From Ensifer sp. BR816 (GTDB lineage Bacteria > Pseudomonadota > Alphaproteobacteria > Rhizobiales > Rhizobiaceae): 64,000 bases of DNA. Positions 1-11,899 of this stretch are shown here, one piece after another. The stretch's first letter is position 1. Each line of letters begins with the position of its first letter. The position numbers were made by a program, and so were the translations under genes. A model generated the notes under the pieces. The model was given only the letters and a program-made list of their open reading frames with translations. It was not told the origin of the DNA and did not search any database. Location of the stretch: assembly GCF_000378985.1 (NCBI RefSeq), contig NZ_KB905370.1, positions 1,517,830 to 1,581,829 of the forward strand. The letters run 5' to 3'.

Positions 1-1230
1 GGCAAAGGCCGCGTCGCCATGCAGCAGCAGCGGCATGACCTTGACGCGTTCGCGCAGCGGAATGATGTCGCCCTCGAACACGGTCGCCATCTGGTCCTGC
101 TTGGCGCGCGCCTTGCCCATGACGACCGGGTTGACGATCTCGAGATGCGACGGGTTGGCCGTCAGCGACAGGTGCACCCTGTTGCCGTCGAATTCGCGGT
201 CGGAGGAAGCGCCGAGGTGGTACTTCACGTCGCCCGAGCCTTCGACGTCGTCCGGCGCGTAGGAGCCGCCCTTGAACTCATGGAAGATGGCGCGGTGCGG
301 CTTGGCCATCACCTGGGAGAGCACGTTGAGGCGGCCGCGATGGGCCATGCCGAGAACGATCTCCTTGAGGCCGAGCTGCCCGCCGCGTTTGATGAGCTGT
401 TCGAGCGCCGGGATGAGCGACTCGCCGCCGTCGAGGCCGAAGCGCTTGGTGCCCTTGTACTTGACGTCGATGAACTGCTCGAACCCTTCCGCCTCGATAA
501 GCTTCTGCAGGATTGCCCGCTTGCCCTCGGGCGTGAATTCGACGCCCTTGTCCGGCCCCTCGATCCGTTCCTGGATCCAGGCCTTCTCCTCCGGGTTGGA
601 CATGTGCATGAATTCGACGCCCATCGTCGAGCAATAGGTCCGCTCGAGGATCTCGACCATCTCGCGCACGGTGCCGTATTGCAGCCCGAGCACGTTGTCG
701 AGGAAGATCTTGCGGTCGTAGTCCTTCTCCTCGAAGCCATAGGTCTTCGGCGAGAGTTCCTCGTAATCCTCGACCGGATCGGCAAGGCCAAGCGGATCGA
801 GCTTGGCATGCAGGTGGCCGCGCATGCGGTAGGCGCGGATCATCATGATGGCGCGGACGGAATCGCGCGTCGACTGATGAACCTCGGCCTCGCTGACCGG
901 CACGCCGGCAACGGCGGCCGCTTCCTCGGCCTTTGCCTTGACCTTCTTCTCAACGATCTTTTCGACGGCGCCCCAGTCGCCGTCGAGCGCGGAGACGAGT
1001 TCGCCATTGGCGGCGATCGGCCAATTCTTCTTCTTCCAGGAGGCCCCCTTGGCCGCCTTCACCACATCCTCGGGCCTGTCGGCAAGCGCCTTGAAGAAGG
1101 ACTGCCATTCGGCCGAAACGGACGACGGATCCGCTTCATAGCGCGCATAGAGCTGCTCGATATAGGCGGCGTTGGCGCCGTCCAGAAACGAAGTGAGCTG
1201 GAATTGCTCGTTGGCCTCTTGCCTTGTCAT
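1..1230 (-). CDS. sucA: 2-oxoglutarate dehydrogenase E1 component, N-terminal 410 residues (cut by window edge)
   Basis: Thiamine-diphosphate-dependent E1 subunit of the 2-oxoglutarate dehydrogenase complex, which decarboxylates 2-oxoglutarate in the TCA cycle. The frame is open from ATG at 1230 to the window edge, so only about the first 410 of the roughly 1000 residues usual for the family are present. The start MTRQEANEQF leads into the typical E1 N-terminal helix (SFLDGANAAYIEQLY), and further on MAHRGRLNVLSQV and LTANPSHLEIVNPV are classic E1 sequences. It is the last visible gene of mdh-sucC-sucD-sucA, all minus strand; sucB would be expected beyond the edge. The 239-bp gap to sucD is large for an operon and could hold a separate promoter. 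Confidence 0.96.
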   Translation of the reverse strand, partial: MTRQEANEQFQLTSFLDGANAAYIEQLYARYEADPSSVSAEWQSFFKALADRPEDVVKAAKGASWKKKNWPIAANGELVSALDGDWGAVEKIVEKKVKAKAEEAAAVAGVPVSEAEVHQSTRDSVRAIMMIRAYRMRGHLHAKLDPLGLADPVEDYEELSPKTYGFEEKDYDRKIFLDNVLGLQYGTVREMVEILERTYCSTMGVEFMHMSNPEEKAWIQERIEGPDKGVEFTPEGKRAILQKLIEAEGFEQFIDVKYKGTKRFGLDGGESLIPALEQLIKRGGQLGLKEIVLGMAHRGRLNVLSQVMAKPHRAIFHEFKGGSYAPDDVEGSGDVKYHLGASSDREFDGNRVHLSLTANPSHLEIVNPVVMGKARAKQDQMATVFEGDIIPLRERVKVMPLLLHGDAAFA

Positions 1231-1259
1231 GGTCTCTCGCGGACTTGAGTCCGCCTCCT
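1231..1259 (-). promoter_or_regulatory. sucA ribosome-binding region with hairpin between Shine-Dalgarno and ATG
   Basis: Reading towards sucA, a perfect AGGAGG (plus-strand 1254-1259) lies 23 nt before the ATG, too far for normal use. The sequence between contains the inverted repeat GCGGAC-TCAA-GTCCGC (1239-1254). If this folds, about 8 nt remain between AGGAGG and ATG, a normal distance. A weaker GAGAG sits close to the ATG and may serve instead. The repeat is seen directly; its role is inferred. Confidence 0.4.
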
Positions 1260-1469
1260 GACTCTAAGTTGGGATGCCGGGTTGTCCCGGTCGTTCATGT
1301 TCGTTCGGCGCGGTCCGCGCCCTTTCCTACGACGCCGGGCATCGAAAGGAGGCGCCGGGATCACCGTGGCACTTGGTTTGCCGCGTATCCTGACATCATC
1401 AGCCAAGGAAACACGCGGGCTTCGGAATGCCCGGGCCGGATCGGTCCGGCCCGGGCAGAAGACTTAAGA

Positions 1470-2372
1470 TCAGCCCTTGAGGACTTCGACGAGCGTCTTG
1501 CCGAGACGAGCCGGCGACGGCGACACGCGGATGCCTGCCTGCTCCATCGCAGCGATCTTGGATTCCGCATCGCCCTTGCCGCCGGAAACGACGGCGCCGG
1601 CGTGACCCATGGTGCGGCCCTTCGGCGCGGTACGGCCCGCGATGAAGCCGGCCATCGGCTTCTTGCGGCCCTTCTTGGCCTCGTCGATGAGGAACTGCGC
1701 CGCATCCTCTTCGGCCGAGCCGCCGATCTCGCCGATCATGATGATCGAGGTCGTGGCCTCGTCCGCCAGGAACATCTCCAAGACGTCGATGAACTCGGTG
1801 CCCTTGACCGGGTCGCCGCCGATGCCGACAGCCGTCGTCTGGCCGAGGCCTTCGTTGGAGGTCTGGAACACGGCTTCGTAGGTAAGCGTACCGGAGCGTG
1901 AGACGATGCCGACCGAACCCTTGCGGAAGATCGAGCCCGGCATGATGCCGATCTTGCATTCTTCCGGCGTCAGGATACCGGGGCAGTTCGGGCCGAGCAG
2001 GCGCGACTTGGAGCGGTCGAGACGAGCCTTGACGCGCACCATGTCGGCAACCGGGATGCCTTCGGTAATGCAGGTGATGAACGGGATTTCCGCATCGATC
2101 GCCTCGATGATCGCGTCCGCGGCACCTGCCGGCGGAACATAGATCACGGAAGCGTCCGCACCGGTCTTTTCACGGCCTTCGGCAACCGACGCGAAGATCG
2201 GCAGGGTTTCGTCCTTGGAGCCGGTCCAGGTTTCGCCGCCCTTCTTCGGGTGAATGCCGCCGACCATCTGCGTGCCGTAATAGGCGAGCGCCTGTTCGGT
2301 ATGGAAGGTGCCGGTCTTGCCGGTCAGGCCCTGAACGAGGACCTTGGTGTTCTTGTTGACGAGAATCGACAT
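1470..2372 (-). CDS. sucD: Succinate-CoA ligase, alpha subunit
   Basis: Alpha subunit of succinyl-CoA synthetase, which converts succinyl-CoA to succinate with formation of ATP or GTP in the TCA cycle. The 300-residue product has the N-terminal CoA-binding Rossmann region ([13 protein letters not shown]) and, near residue 257, the phosphohistidine site in [18 protein letters not shown]. Length matches the family (about 290-300). It follows sucC by 17 bp on the same strand, so the two subunits are very likely co-translated. Confidence 0.98.
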   Translation of the reverse strand: MSILVNKNTKVLVQGLTGKTGTFHTEQALAYYGTQMVGGIHPKKGGETWTGSKDETLPIFASVAEGREKTGADASVIYVPPAGAADAIIEAIDAEIPFITCITEGIPVADMVRVKARLDRSKSRLLGPNCPGILTPEECKIGIMPGSIFRKGSVGIVSRSGTLTYEAVFQTSNEGLGQTTAVGIGGDPVKGTEFIDVLEMFLADEATTSIIMIGEIGGSAEEDAAQFLIDEAKKGRKKPMAGFIAGRTAPKGRTMGHAGAVVSGGKGDAESKIAAMEQAGIRVSPSPARLGKTLVEVLKG

Positions 2373-2389
2373 GAGGTCTGGTCCTTCAG

Positions 2390-3583
<1,194 letters not shown>

Positions 3584-3630
3584 GGGTTCTTTCCTGTCTG
3601 ATTGGCCCTGCCTGATCGGCTTGGCGGCGA

Positions 3631-4686
<1,056 letters not shown>

Positions 4687-4733
4687 TCAATCCATACTTT
4701 TCGACAGAGCAAATTCAATCGGTTAGATCATAA

Positions 4734-4757
4734 AATTCTTACGTAAAGGTAAGAATT
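4734..4757. promoter_or_regulatory. Inverted repeat between zapE and mdh
   Basis: A perfect 9-bp inverted repeat, AATTCTTAC / GTAAGAATT, with a 6-nt loop lies in the AT-rich gap between the end of zapE (4773) and the start of mdh (4593). It could be a weak terminator for zapE or an operator for the mdh-suc operon. No clear T-run follows, so I cannot decide. Confidence 0.35.
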
Positions 4758-4772
4758 CTCGTCATTGTTACG

Positions 4773-5927
4773 TCATCGAATCTCCATATTTTCAATATGT
4801 TGCGCGGCGTATTCTTCGCTTTGCATCTCGATCAGACGTGAAACCGTGCGGTCGAATTCGAACCCTTCCGTCCCCTTCTTGGCAATCAGCAGCCGCTCCG
4901 GTTCGGCGGCGGCCGAGGCGAAGAGGCGGGCGCCCTGGTCGTAAAGCGCATCGACCAGGATGATGAAGCGCTTCGTTTCGTTGCGCATGTGCGGGCCGAG
5001 ATGCGGCACCCGGTCGAGGAAGACCGTCCTGTACTGCGACAGGATGGCGAGATAGTCGGCCGCTCCGAGCGGCTGGGCGCAGAGATCGGCGAAGGAAAAG
5101 CGGGCGCAGTGCCCGACTGCGGCCGGCACGCGGATCGTCCGTCCCTTGCGGCCGATCTCCGCCGAACTGGCGGCTGCGCCGCTCGTCTCGACATACCAGG
5201 CGCGATCCATCGCGGCTTCCGTTTCCGGTCCGAGCGGCGACAGCCAGACGGGATTTCCGTCGGTCTTGCGCAGGCGATAATCGGTCTCCGTATCGAGCGA
5301 GATGATGTCCGTGCTGGCTTTCAGGAGGTCGATGAAGGGAAGAAAGAGGCCGCGGTTGAGACCGTCGCGATAGAGCTCGGACGGCTCGACGTTCGAGGTC
5401 GCCACGAGCACGCAGCCCTTGGCGAAGAGTTCGCCGAACAGGCGTCCGAGGATCATCGCGTCGGCGATGTCGGTCACCGAGAATTCATCGAAGCACAGGA
5501 GTCGCGCCTCGGCGAAAAGCTCCGAGGCGACCGGCGGTATTGGATCGGCCTGCTTGGTCTCGCCGTTCTTGAGCTTCTGCCGGTGCCTGTAGATGCGCTC
5601 GTGCACATCGGCCATGAATTCGTGGAAATGGGCGCGCCGTTTGCGCCCGATCGGCACCGCATCGAAGAACATGTCCATCAGCATGGTCTTGCCGCGCCCG
5701 ACGCCGCCATGGATGTAGAGGCCCTTGACCGGCGCGTGGTCCTTCTTGCGGGCCGCGAACAGCCAGCCGAGCGCATTGGCCTTGCGCGACGGCCGGCTGG
5801 CGATCAGCGTCGCCGTCAGATGGTCAAGCCGCCTCGCGATCGCAAATTGAGCCGGATCACGATGCCGCTCGCCGGCCGCAGCGAGCGCCTCGAGCTTGTG
5901 GAGAATACTGTCGTCGGGATTGAGCAC
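4773..5927 (-). CDS. zapE: Cell division protein ZapE / AFG1-like ATPase
   Basis: AFG1/ZapE-family AAA-type ATPase of 384 residues. In E. coli ZapE acts on the FtsZ ring; mitochondrial relatives handle respiratory-chain proteins. Visible motifs are Walker A GGVGRGKT (residues 74-81), followed by a family-typical FFDAVPIGRKRRAHFHEFM stretch, and Walker B LLCFDEFSVTDIADA. Length fits the family. It precedes mdh on the same strand with a 179-bp gap, an arrangement remembered from other Rhizobiales. The assignment as ATPase is firm; its exact cellular role here is by family only. Confidence 0.93.
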   Translation of the reverse strand: MLNPDDSILHKLEALAAAGERHRDPAQFAIARRLDHLTATLIASRPSRKANALGWLFAARKKDHAPVKGLYIHGGVGRGKTMLMDMFFDAVPIGRKRRAHFHEFMADVHERIYRHRQKLKNGETKQADPIPPVASELFAEARLLCFDEFSVTDIADAMILGRLFGELFAKGCVLVATSNVEPSELYRDGLNRGLFLPFIDLLKASTDIISLDTETDYRLRKTDGNPVWLSPLGPETEAAMDRAWYVETSGAAASSAEIGRKGRTIRVPAAVGHCARFSFADLCAQPLGAADYLAILSQYRTVFLDRVPHLGPHMRNETKRFIILVDALYDQGARLFASAAAEPERLLIAKKGTEGFEFDRTVSRLIEMQSEEYAAQHIENMEIR

Positions 5928-6018
5928 GATGCACCTGGATGAGCCAGGGGCTATTTTGGGAGGAGAGACTCAGCGCTGCAGGCGGAAGCCCCACCCCGAC
6001 AACAAGCGACAGAAAGGT

Positions 6019-6555
6019 TCAGCGGCTGAGGCTGACCGGTTGGCCGCCATTGGTCGAGCCGTCGAAGCGCGAATCGGCGGTCTTGTAGAGGCGGGCGATC
6101 GGACTGCCGTTGCGATCCTTGAGAACGACCTGCTTGCCGGCCACCTCCCAGGATCCCATCGTCGTCAGTTCGCCGGCGCAACCGCGCGTGCCGCCGCGCG
6201 AGCCGCTACCGAGATTGGTCAGCGTCAGGAACATGTCGCAGGAACTGCCGGCGCTCGAAACGCGCCAATTGCCGACCATCGATTCCTTCGTCACGTCGAG
6301 GCCACTGGTGGCGGCGGCCACCTGCGTGCCCGCGGGCGCGCCGGCCGGGGTGCCCGTCGGAGCGCTCGGGAATTGCGAGGTGCTCGTCGTCGGATCGGGC
6401 AGTTGGCCCGCCGAGACCGATGGCACCGGTTGCGCTTGCAGGGGGGCAGGCGCTGCAGAAACATCCTGAGAACCGAAGCCGCCATAGGATGTCCGCTGGC
6501 ATCCGGTCAGCGCAAGCACAATAACAAGGCCCGCCGCCGCATGAAAAACCCGCAT
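6019..6555 (-). CDS. omp19: Omp19-like outer-membrane lipoprotein, AprI/Inh protease-inhibitor family
   Basis: A 178-residue lipoprotein. The N-terminus [20 protein letters not shown] is a signal peptide ending in a lipobox (LTGC, Cys19). A Pro/Ala/Gly-rich linker (about 30-85) precedes a C-terminal AprI/Inh-like barrel domain (about 90-178) with the cysteine pair in SSCDMF and TRGCAGEL and the ending [16 protein letters not shown]. From memory this closely resembles Brucella Omp19 (RFDGQTTGGQAVTLSR), a surface lipoprotein that inhibits host proteases. Function is by similarity. It lies 91 bp upstream of zapE on the same strand. Confidence 0.85.
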   Translation of the reverse strand: MRVFHAAAGLVIVLALTGCQRTSYGGFGSQDVSAAPAPLQAQPVPSVSAGQLPDPTTSTSQFPSAPTGTPAGAPAGTQVAAATSGLDVTKESMVGNWRVSSAGSSCDMFLTLTNLGSGSRGGTRGCAGELTTMGSWEVAGKQVVLKDRNGSPIARLYKTADSRFDGSTNGGQPVSLSR

Positions 6556-6737
6556 GTCTTTACCCCCGATATTGTCCGCGAACCATGATGCAACGCGATA
6601 ATAAAGGCCGAATTACAGCAAATCCACCTGTGAGATCAAGGCACCACATTTCGACCTTGGCTGTTGCCCGCGGGAAACGCTTCGGATGAACAGCATGAAG
6701 GCGGGACTAACTTTTCGCCCAAGGCGGCGTGACCGGT

Positions 6738-7334
6738 TCAGTGGCTGACGCCGGCATAGGCGCGCTCGCCCCACAGCGCCTCGACCGCCCGGTTTCGTCC
6801 GCAACCATTGCGGTAGTACCAGTAGCGGATCGGGTTTCGGGCCGCGAAATCCTGGTGATAGCCTTCGGCGGGCCAGAACGTCGCGCTCCCTTCGACCGGC
6901 GTCACGATCGGCCTGCCGAGTTCGGCCTCGGCCTTGATCTTCCCGGCCTTGGCCTGCATCGCCTGCTGCTCGGTGAGCGCGTAGATCGCCGTCGTATAGG
7001 AGAAGCCGCGATCGCAGAACTGCCCGCTGCCATCGGTCGGGTCCGTGGTGTGGAACAGAATGCCGACGAGCGCCGCATAGGAGACCTTGTCGGGATCGAA
7101 CCTGATCCGCACCACCTCGCGGTGCCCGCCCTTCGCATAGGTCTCATAGGTCGGATTTTCGCTCTTGCCGCCGGCATAGCCGGAAATCGTCTCGAGAACG
7201 CCGGGCACGTCATCGAAGTCGCTCTCGACGCACCAGAAACAGCCGCCGGCGAAGATCGCGTATTGCGCCTCTGCCGCCCGCACCGGCGACAGGAAAAGGC
7301 AGCTCACGGCAATTCCGACAGCCAGGCGAAGCAT
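6738..7334 (-). CDS. msrA: Peptide-methionine (S)-S-oxide reductase with signal peptide
   Basis: Reduces methionine-S-sulfoxide in proteins. The catalytic motif GGCFWCVE follows a 22-residue signal peptide (MLRLAVGIAVSCLFLSPVRAA), so this copy is probably periplasmic. Other family signatures are SGYAGG, EYHQ-type WPAEGYHQDF and, unlike many MsrA proteins, a C-terminal resolving Cys candidate in YRNGCGRNR. Length is 198 residues, normal for MsrA plus leader. It lies downstream of sdhB on the same strand, but a hairpin at 7426-7448 separates them, so it is likely transcribed independently. Confidence 0.95.
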   Translation of the reverse strand: MLRLAVGIAVSCLFLSPVRAAEAQYAIFAGGCFWCVESDFDDVPGVLETISGYAGGKSENPTYETYAKGGHREVVRIRFDPDKVSYAALVGILFHTTDPTDGSGQFCDRGFSYTTAIYALTEQQAMQAKAGKIKAEAELGRPIVTPVEGSATFWPAEGYHQDFAARNPIRYWYYRNGCGRNRAVEALWGERAYAGVSH

Positions 7335-7423
7335 GGGCGACCCTCCACGCTACTATTACCTATGCACCTGGCAGCGGCTTTCAAATCACTTACCGACACG
7401 TCGTTGTGAGAGCCGTGATAAAG

Positions 7424-7449
7424 CAACGGCGGGCTTTAGGCCCGCCGTC
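7424..7449 (-). terminator. Probable terminator after sdhCDAB
   Basis: A 9-bp perfect stem, ACGGCGGGC / GCCCGCCGT, with a 5-nt loop lies 33 bp beyond the sdhB stop. The T-run after it is poor (GCTTTAT), so termination strength is uncertain. Confidence 0.6.
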
Positions 7450-7481
7450 AAATTGCCATTGAATGGTTGGCCGTGCGCCGG

Positions 7482-8261
7482 TCAGAACCGGCGCTCGACC
7501 AGCATTTTCTTGATCTCGCCGATCGCCTTGGCCGGGTTCAGCCCCTTGGGACAGGCCTGGGCGCAGTTCATGATCGTGTGGCAGCGGTAGAGCCGGAACG
7601 GATCCTCGAGATTGTCGAGGCGCTCGCCGGTCGCCTCGTCTCTGGAGTCGATCAGCCAGCGATAGGCTTGAAGCAGAACGGCCGGGCCGAGATAGCGGTC
7701 GCCGTTCCACCAGTAGCTCGGACAGGAGGTCGAGCAGCAGGCGCAGAGGATGCACTCGTAGAGGCCGTCGAGCTTCTGACGGTCCTCGTGGCTCTGCCGC
7801 CATTCCTTGGCCGGCGTCGGCGAGACCGTCTTCAGCCAGGGCTCGATCGAGCGGTGCTGGGCGTAGAAATTGGTGAGGTCCGGCACCAGGTCCTTGACCA
7901 CCGGCATATGCGGCAGCGGATAGACCTTCACCGATCCCTTGACCTCGTCCATGCCCTTGGTGCAGGCGAGCGTGTTGGTGCCGTCGATGTTCATCGCGCA
8001 GGAGCCGCAGATGCCCTCGCGGCAGGAGCGGCGCAGTGTCAACGTCGGATCGATGTTGTTCTTGATGTAGAGCAGCCCGTCGAGAACCATCGGCCCGCAA
8101 TCGTCGACGTCGATGTAATAGGTATCGATCCGCGGGTTCTTGCCGTCGTCCGGATTCCAGCGGTAGACGCGGTATTCGCGGAGGTTGGTCGCGCCGACCG
8201 GCTTCGGCCAGACCTTGCCCTCATTGACCTGCGAGTTCTTGGGAAGAGCGAGTTCAACCAT
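7482..8261 (-). CDS. sdhB: Succinate dehydrogenase iron-sulfur subunit
   Basis: Iron-sulfur subunit of respiratory complex II, carrying electrons from SdhA to quinone. The 259-residue protein shows all three cluster sites: [2Fe-2S] ligands in CREGICGSC (80, 85, 88) plus C100; the ferredoxin-like C-terminal set [11 protein letters not shown] (170-180) and [14 protein letters not shown] (227-237) for the 4Fe and 3Fe clusters. It is the last gene of sdhC-sdhD-sdhA-sdhB, 18 bp after sdhA. Confidence 0.98.
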   Translation of the reverse strand: MVELALPKNSQVNEGKVWPKPVGATNLREYRVYRWNPDDGKNPRIDTYYIDVDDCGPMVLDGLLYIKNNIDPTLTLRRSCREGICGSCAMNIDGTNTLACTKGMDEVKGSVKVYPLPHMPVVKDLVPDLTNFYAQHRSIEPWLKTVSPTPAKEWRQSHEDRQKLDGLYECILCACCSTSCPSYWWNGDRYLGPAVLLQAYRWLIDSRDEATGERLDNLEDPFRLYRCHTIMNCAQACPKGLNPAKAIGEIKKMLVERRF

Positions 8262-8279
8262 GTGCCTTAGTCCTCGAGA

Positions 8280-10121
8280 TCAGTAGACGCGCGCCTTCGG
8301 CTCGATCTTTTTCGGATCGATGCCGCCGGCGATCAGCTCGGTGTGCACCGGACGATATTCGAGCCGGACATCGCCAGCCTCGTTGACCCAGGCGAGCGTG
8401 TGCTTGCGCCAATTGTCGTCGTCGCGGCCGCCAAGCGGGCCGTCCTTGTAGTCTTCACGGGCATGCGCGCCGCGGCTTTCCTTGCGCGCCTCGGCGCCGT
8501 AGACCGTGGTGATGGCGTTGGCCATCAGGTTCTCGAGCTCCAGCGTCTCGACAAGGTCGGAGTTCCAGATCATCGAGCGGTCGGTGACCTTGACGTCCGG
8601 CATCTCCTTCCAGATGGCCGAGAGGCGCTGGCAGCCGGATTCGAGCGATTCCTGGGTGCGGAACACCGCCGCGTCTTCCTGCATGGCGCGCTGCATCTTG
8701 TCGCGCAGCACCGCCGTCGGCGTGCCGCCCCTGGCATTACGCAGCCGGTCGAAGCGCTCCATGATCCGGTCGCAGGAAGCCGTGTCGACCTCCGGCACCG
8801 CCTCGTTGCGGTCGATGATCTGGCCGGCGCGGATCGCCGCGGCGCGGCCGAAGACGACGAGGTCGATCAGCGAGTTGGAGCCGAGGCGGTTGGCGCCGTG
8901 CACCGAGGCACAGCCGGCTTCGCCGACGGCCATCAGGCCGGGGGCGATCCGCTCGGGGTTCTCGGCATCCGCATTCAGCACCTCGCCCCAATAGTTGGTC
9001 GGGACGCCGCCCATATTGTAGTGGACGGTCGGCAGCACCGGGATCGGCTCGCGGGTGACGTCGACGCCGGCGAAGATTTTTGCCGATTCCGAGATGCCCG
9101 GCAGGCGCTCGTGCAGCACCGCCGGATCGAGATGATCGAGGTGCAGGAAGATGTGGTCCTTGTTCTTGCCGACGCCGCGACCCTCGCGGATTTCCATCGT
9201 CATGCAGCGCGAGACGACGTCGCGCGAGGCAAGGTCCTTGGCCGACGGGGCGTAGCGTTCCATGAAGCGCTCGCCTTCCGAGTTGACCAGATAGCCGCCC
9301 TCGCCGCGCGCGCCTTCGGTGATCAGACAGCCGGCGCCGTAGATGCCGGTCGGGTGGAACTGCACGAATTCCATGTCCTGCAGCGGCAGGCCGGCGCGCG
9401 CGATCATGCCGCCGCCGTCGCCGGTGCAGGTATGCGCCGAGGTCGCCGAGAAATAGGCGCGGCCATAGCCGCCGGTCGCCAGCACCACCATCTTGGCGGC
9501 GAAGCGGTGGATCGTGCCGTCGTCGAGGTTCCAGGCGACGACGCCGGTGCAGCGGCCGTCATCCGACATGATCAGGTCGAGGGCGAAATATTCGATGAAG
9601 AATTCGGCGTTGTTGCGGAGCGACTGGCCGTAGAGCGTGTGCAGGATCGCGTGGCCGGTGCGGTCGGCGGCGGCGCAGGTGCGCTGTACCGGCGGGCCTT
9701 CGCCGTAGTTCTGCATGTGGCCACCGAAGGGCCGCTGGTAGATCTTGCCTTCCTCGTTGCGCGAGAAGGGCACGCCGTAATGCTCGAGCTCATAGACCGC
9801 CTTGGGCGCTTCCATGGCGAGATACTGCATGGCGTCGACGTCGCCGAGCCAGTCGGAGCCCTTGACCGTATCGTAGAGGTGCCACTGCCAGCAATCCGGC
9901 GTCATGTTCTGCAGCGAAGCTGCAATGCCCCCTTGTGCCGCGACGGTGTGCGAGCGCGTCGGGAAGACCTTGGTGATGCAGGCGGTCTTGAGGCCCTGTT
10001 CGGCCATGCCGAGGGTCGCGCGCAGGCCTGCGCCGCCGGCGCCGACGACGACGACGTCGAAGGCGTGATCGACGTATTGGTAGGCCTTGCCGTTTGCAGC
10101 GGGGGAACTGATCGATGCCAT
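8280..10121 (-). CDS. sdhA: Succinate dehydrogenase flavoprotein subunit
   Basis: FAD-carrying catalytic subunit of complex II, oxidising succinate to fumarate. I used ATG 10121 ([12 protein letters not shown]), giving 613 residues, the usual length; a start six codons upstream would overlap sdhD. The FAD-binding loop [11 protein letters not shown] is at 26-36, the covalent-FAD histidine is His58 in [10 protein letters not shown], and the active-site region [21 protein letters not shown] is complete. Seven bp separate it from sdhD, so translation is probably coupled. Confidence 0.98.
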   Translation of the reverse strand: MASISSPAANGKAYQYVDHAFDVVVVGAGGAGLRATLGMAEQGLKTACITKVFPTRSHTVAAQGGIAASLQNMTPDCWQWHLYDTVKGSDWLGDVDAMQYLAMEAPKAVYELEHYGVPFSRNEEGKIYQRPFGGHMQNYGEGPPVQRTCAAADRTGHAILHTLYGQSLRNNAEFFIEYFALDLIMSDDGRCTGVVAWNLDDGTIHRFAAKMVVLATGGYGRAYFSATSAHTCTGDGGGMIARAGLPLQDMEFVQFHPTGIYGAGCLITEGARGEGGYLVNSEGERFMERYAPSAKDLASRDVVSRCMTMEIREGRGVGKNKDHIFLHLDHLDPAVLHERLPGISESAKIFAGVDVTREPIPVLPTVHYNMGGVPTNYWGEVLNADAENPERIAPGLMAVGEAGCASVHGANRLGSNSLIDLVVFGRAAAIRAGQIIDRNEAVPEVDTASCDRIMERFDRLRNARGGTPTAVLRDKMQRAMQEDAAVFRTQESLESGCQRLSAIWKEMPDVKVTDRSMIWNSDLVETLELENLMANAITTVYGAEARKESRGAHAREDYKDGPLGGRDDDNWRKHTLAWVNEAGDVRLEYRPVHTELIAGGIDPKKIEPKARVY

Positions 10122-10128
10122 GACGAAA

Positions 10129-10509
10129 TTACCCTGCAAAAGCGATCTTCAGGATGGCGAAAAGACAGAGCCCGCCGATCGCGATCGCAAAAAATGTGTT
10201 GAGCATGAGCAGCGCGATCTTGACGCCCTCCGCATGAACGTAGTCCTCGATGATGACCTGCATGCCGATCTTCATGTGAATGAGCGCCGAGGTCACGACG
10301 AGACCGAGGATCACCGCGACGAACGGATTCGAAAGCGCCGCGACGACTTCTGCATAAGGCGCACCGGCATAGCGGGCGAGGAAGAAGACGAAGAAGATCA
10401 GCAGCGGAACATTGGCGACCGCCGTCAGACGCTGGCGCCAGAAGTGATCGGTACCCTCCTTGGCCGAGCCGAGACCGCGAACCTTGCCGAGGGGTGTGCG
10501 CATATCCAT
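10129..10509 (-). CDS. sdhD: Succinate dehydrogenase membrane anchor subunit D
   Basis: Hydrophobic membrane anchor of complex II, 126 residues with three predicted transmembrane helices (about 32-52, 61-81, 97-122). The second helix contains [18 protein letters not shown], the family region expected to supply heme and quinone contacts, with His at the conserved place. It lies between sdhC (12-bp gap) and sdhA (7-bp gap). Sequence divergence in this family is high, so context supports the call strongly. Confidence 0.95.
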   Translation of the reverse strand: MDMRTPLGKVRGLGSAKEGTDHFWRQRLTAVANVPLLIFFVFFLARYAGAPYAEVVAALSNPFVAVILGLVVTSALIHMKIGMQVIIEDYVHAEGVKIALLMLNTFFAIAIGGLCLFAILKIAFAG

Positions 10510-10521
10510 GGTGATTTCCCC

Positions 10522-10914
10522 TTAGCGAACCAGAGAACCGACGATCCAGAGAAGCAGCGTCAACGCCACCGATCCGGCGAGCGTCGCCTTGGCCATCTTC
10601 GTCGCGAAATGCTTTTCGTAACCGTAGCCGAGGTCCCAGATGAAATGGCGGAGACCGCCGAGCATGTGGTGCACCAGCGCCCAGGTGTAGCCGAAAAGAA
10701 CGACCTTGCCGATCAACGTGCCGAACAGCCAGTTGACCCAGTCGTAATAGGCAGCCCCCGAGGCGGCGGCGATCAGCCACCAGGCGACCAGCACGGTGCC
10801 GAAATAGAGTGCGCCGCCGGTAATGCGGTGCACGATCGACATGACCATGGTGGGGATTGGCTTGTAGATTTGAAGATGCGGCGAGAGCGGCCGGCTTCTT
10901 GTGACATTCGTCAT
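10522..10914 (-). CDS. sdhC: Succinate dehydrogenase cytochrome b556 subunit C
   Basis: First gene of the complex II operon, a 130-residue membrane protein with three helices. RSRPLSPHLQIYK and SIVHRITGGAL are the SdhC signatures at the N-terminus; VHHMLGGLRHFIWD carries the heme-ligand histidine (His83, matching E. coli His84). It is transcribed divergently from the secreted protein gene at 11219; the 304-bp space between must hold both promoters. Confidence 0.97.
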   Translation of the reverse strand: MTNVTRSRPLSPHLQIYKPIPTMVMSIVHRITGGALYFGTVLVAWWLIAAASGAAYYDWVNWLFGTLIGKVVLFGYTWALVHHMLGGLRHFIWDLGYGYEKHFATKMAKATLAGSVALTLLLWIVGSLVR

Positions 10915-11218
10915 CGGAACCTCACGAAATATCCGGAGTCCACGCCTTAAACTAGACTATTTTCGTCCGGTATCGCACCTGATTGTGCGCAATTCAGTCA
11001 TCCGGACCTTTAATCACCATATTGCTTAACGACAAGTATGTTTGCAGTGCAAAATAAATAAAATCGATTAGCGAAAAGCGGCATTTTGATGTCTGGCGAA
11101 GACATCGAGGCCGTTAACGATATAGGCGGAAAAGCCAATCGAATCCGTGACATTTGCCGGCGCTTGCATCAGGATGCCGTTAAGAATTCGTTAACCGCAT
11201 CCCGGAGGGCAGGACAGA
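10915..11218. other. Divergent intergenic region, sdhC / 11219 gene
   Basis: 304 bp without a gene, notably AT-rich between 10945 and 11090 compared with its surroundings. It must contain the sdhCDAB promoter and that of the plus-strand gene at 11219. I see no convincing consensus promoter or operator that I would place precisely. Confidence 0.5.
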
Positions 11219-11869
11219 ATGAATCTGTTGCGCGCGGTCCATGCGACCAAAGTTCTACTCCTGGCCCTCACGCTGGCGATCCCGGTCGGCCTGCCTGCGG
11301 AAGCCGGGAGCGGCCAGGGACTACAGCAAGTGGAGACGCGTGTCCGGCACGTCCGGCTCAAGCATCGCCCGCCGCACCACGCATGGCGCAAGGCGCGGCA
11401 TCATCACCGTCATTTCGCCGGCCATCGGCGCCACCGCTCCGTCAACTCCAGCATCGACGACTTCTCTTCCTTCGAGACGGGCGGCCTGGGCAACGTTCAA
11501 ACCCGCACCCGCCATGTCCGCCGCAAGCACTGGCCCTCTCACTTCGCACGGCGTGACCGCAATCGCGGCCCCTGGGTCTTCATCGACGGAAGGGGCTACG
11601 GCGGCGGCCGCTACAGCGGCGATATCGACGGCAGCTATGATTTTCCGTCCGGGATCCCCGGGCTCGGCACCTATGCCGGCAACCTTTCGGCCTACGAGCA
11701 GGTGGGCAACGGCATCTATTTCAGCCAGGCCGGCAGCTATTCCTACGTCGCCGGGGACGACATCGAGGCAGCCCCGCCGGCGGAGCGCCCGAAGATTATC
11801 GTCGTCTCACCGCAGACGAATGCCGGCGCCTGCGCCTGGGAGCACGGCGTCTGCATCATCCGGCCGTAG
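11219..11869 (+). CDS. Secreted His/Arg-rich protein of unknown function with internal repeat
   Basis: A 216-residue protein with a clear signal peptide (MNLLRAVHATKVLLLALTLAIPVGLPAEAG, cleavage near 29). The mature N-terminal half is rich in His and Arg (HHAWRKARHHHRHFAGHRRHR) and holds a twice-repeated unit: VETRVRHVRLKHRPPHHAWRK (about 38-58) and VQTRTRHVRRKHWPSHFARR (about 93-112). The C-terminal half is Gly/Tyr/Ser-rich, ending with a Cys pair (GACAWEHGVCIIRP). GGAGG lies about 9 nt before the ATG. I do not recognise a family. The His clusters could bind metal or the cell envelope, which is inference only. Confidence 0.8.
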   Translation: MNLLRAVHATKVLLLALTLAIPVGLPAEAGSGQGLQQVETRVRHVRLKHRPPHHAWRKARHHHRHFAGHRRHRSVNSSIDDFSSFETGGLGNVQTRTRHVRRKHWPSHFARRDRNRGPWVFIDGRGYGGGRYSGDIDGSYDFPSGIPGLGTYAGNLSAYEQVGNGIYFSQAGSYSYVAGDDIEAAPPAERPKIIVVSPQTNAGACAWEHGVCIIRP

Positions 11870-11899
11870 GCCGGCAATACAGCAAGACGACAGGGCTCG

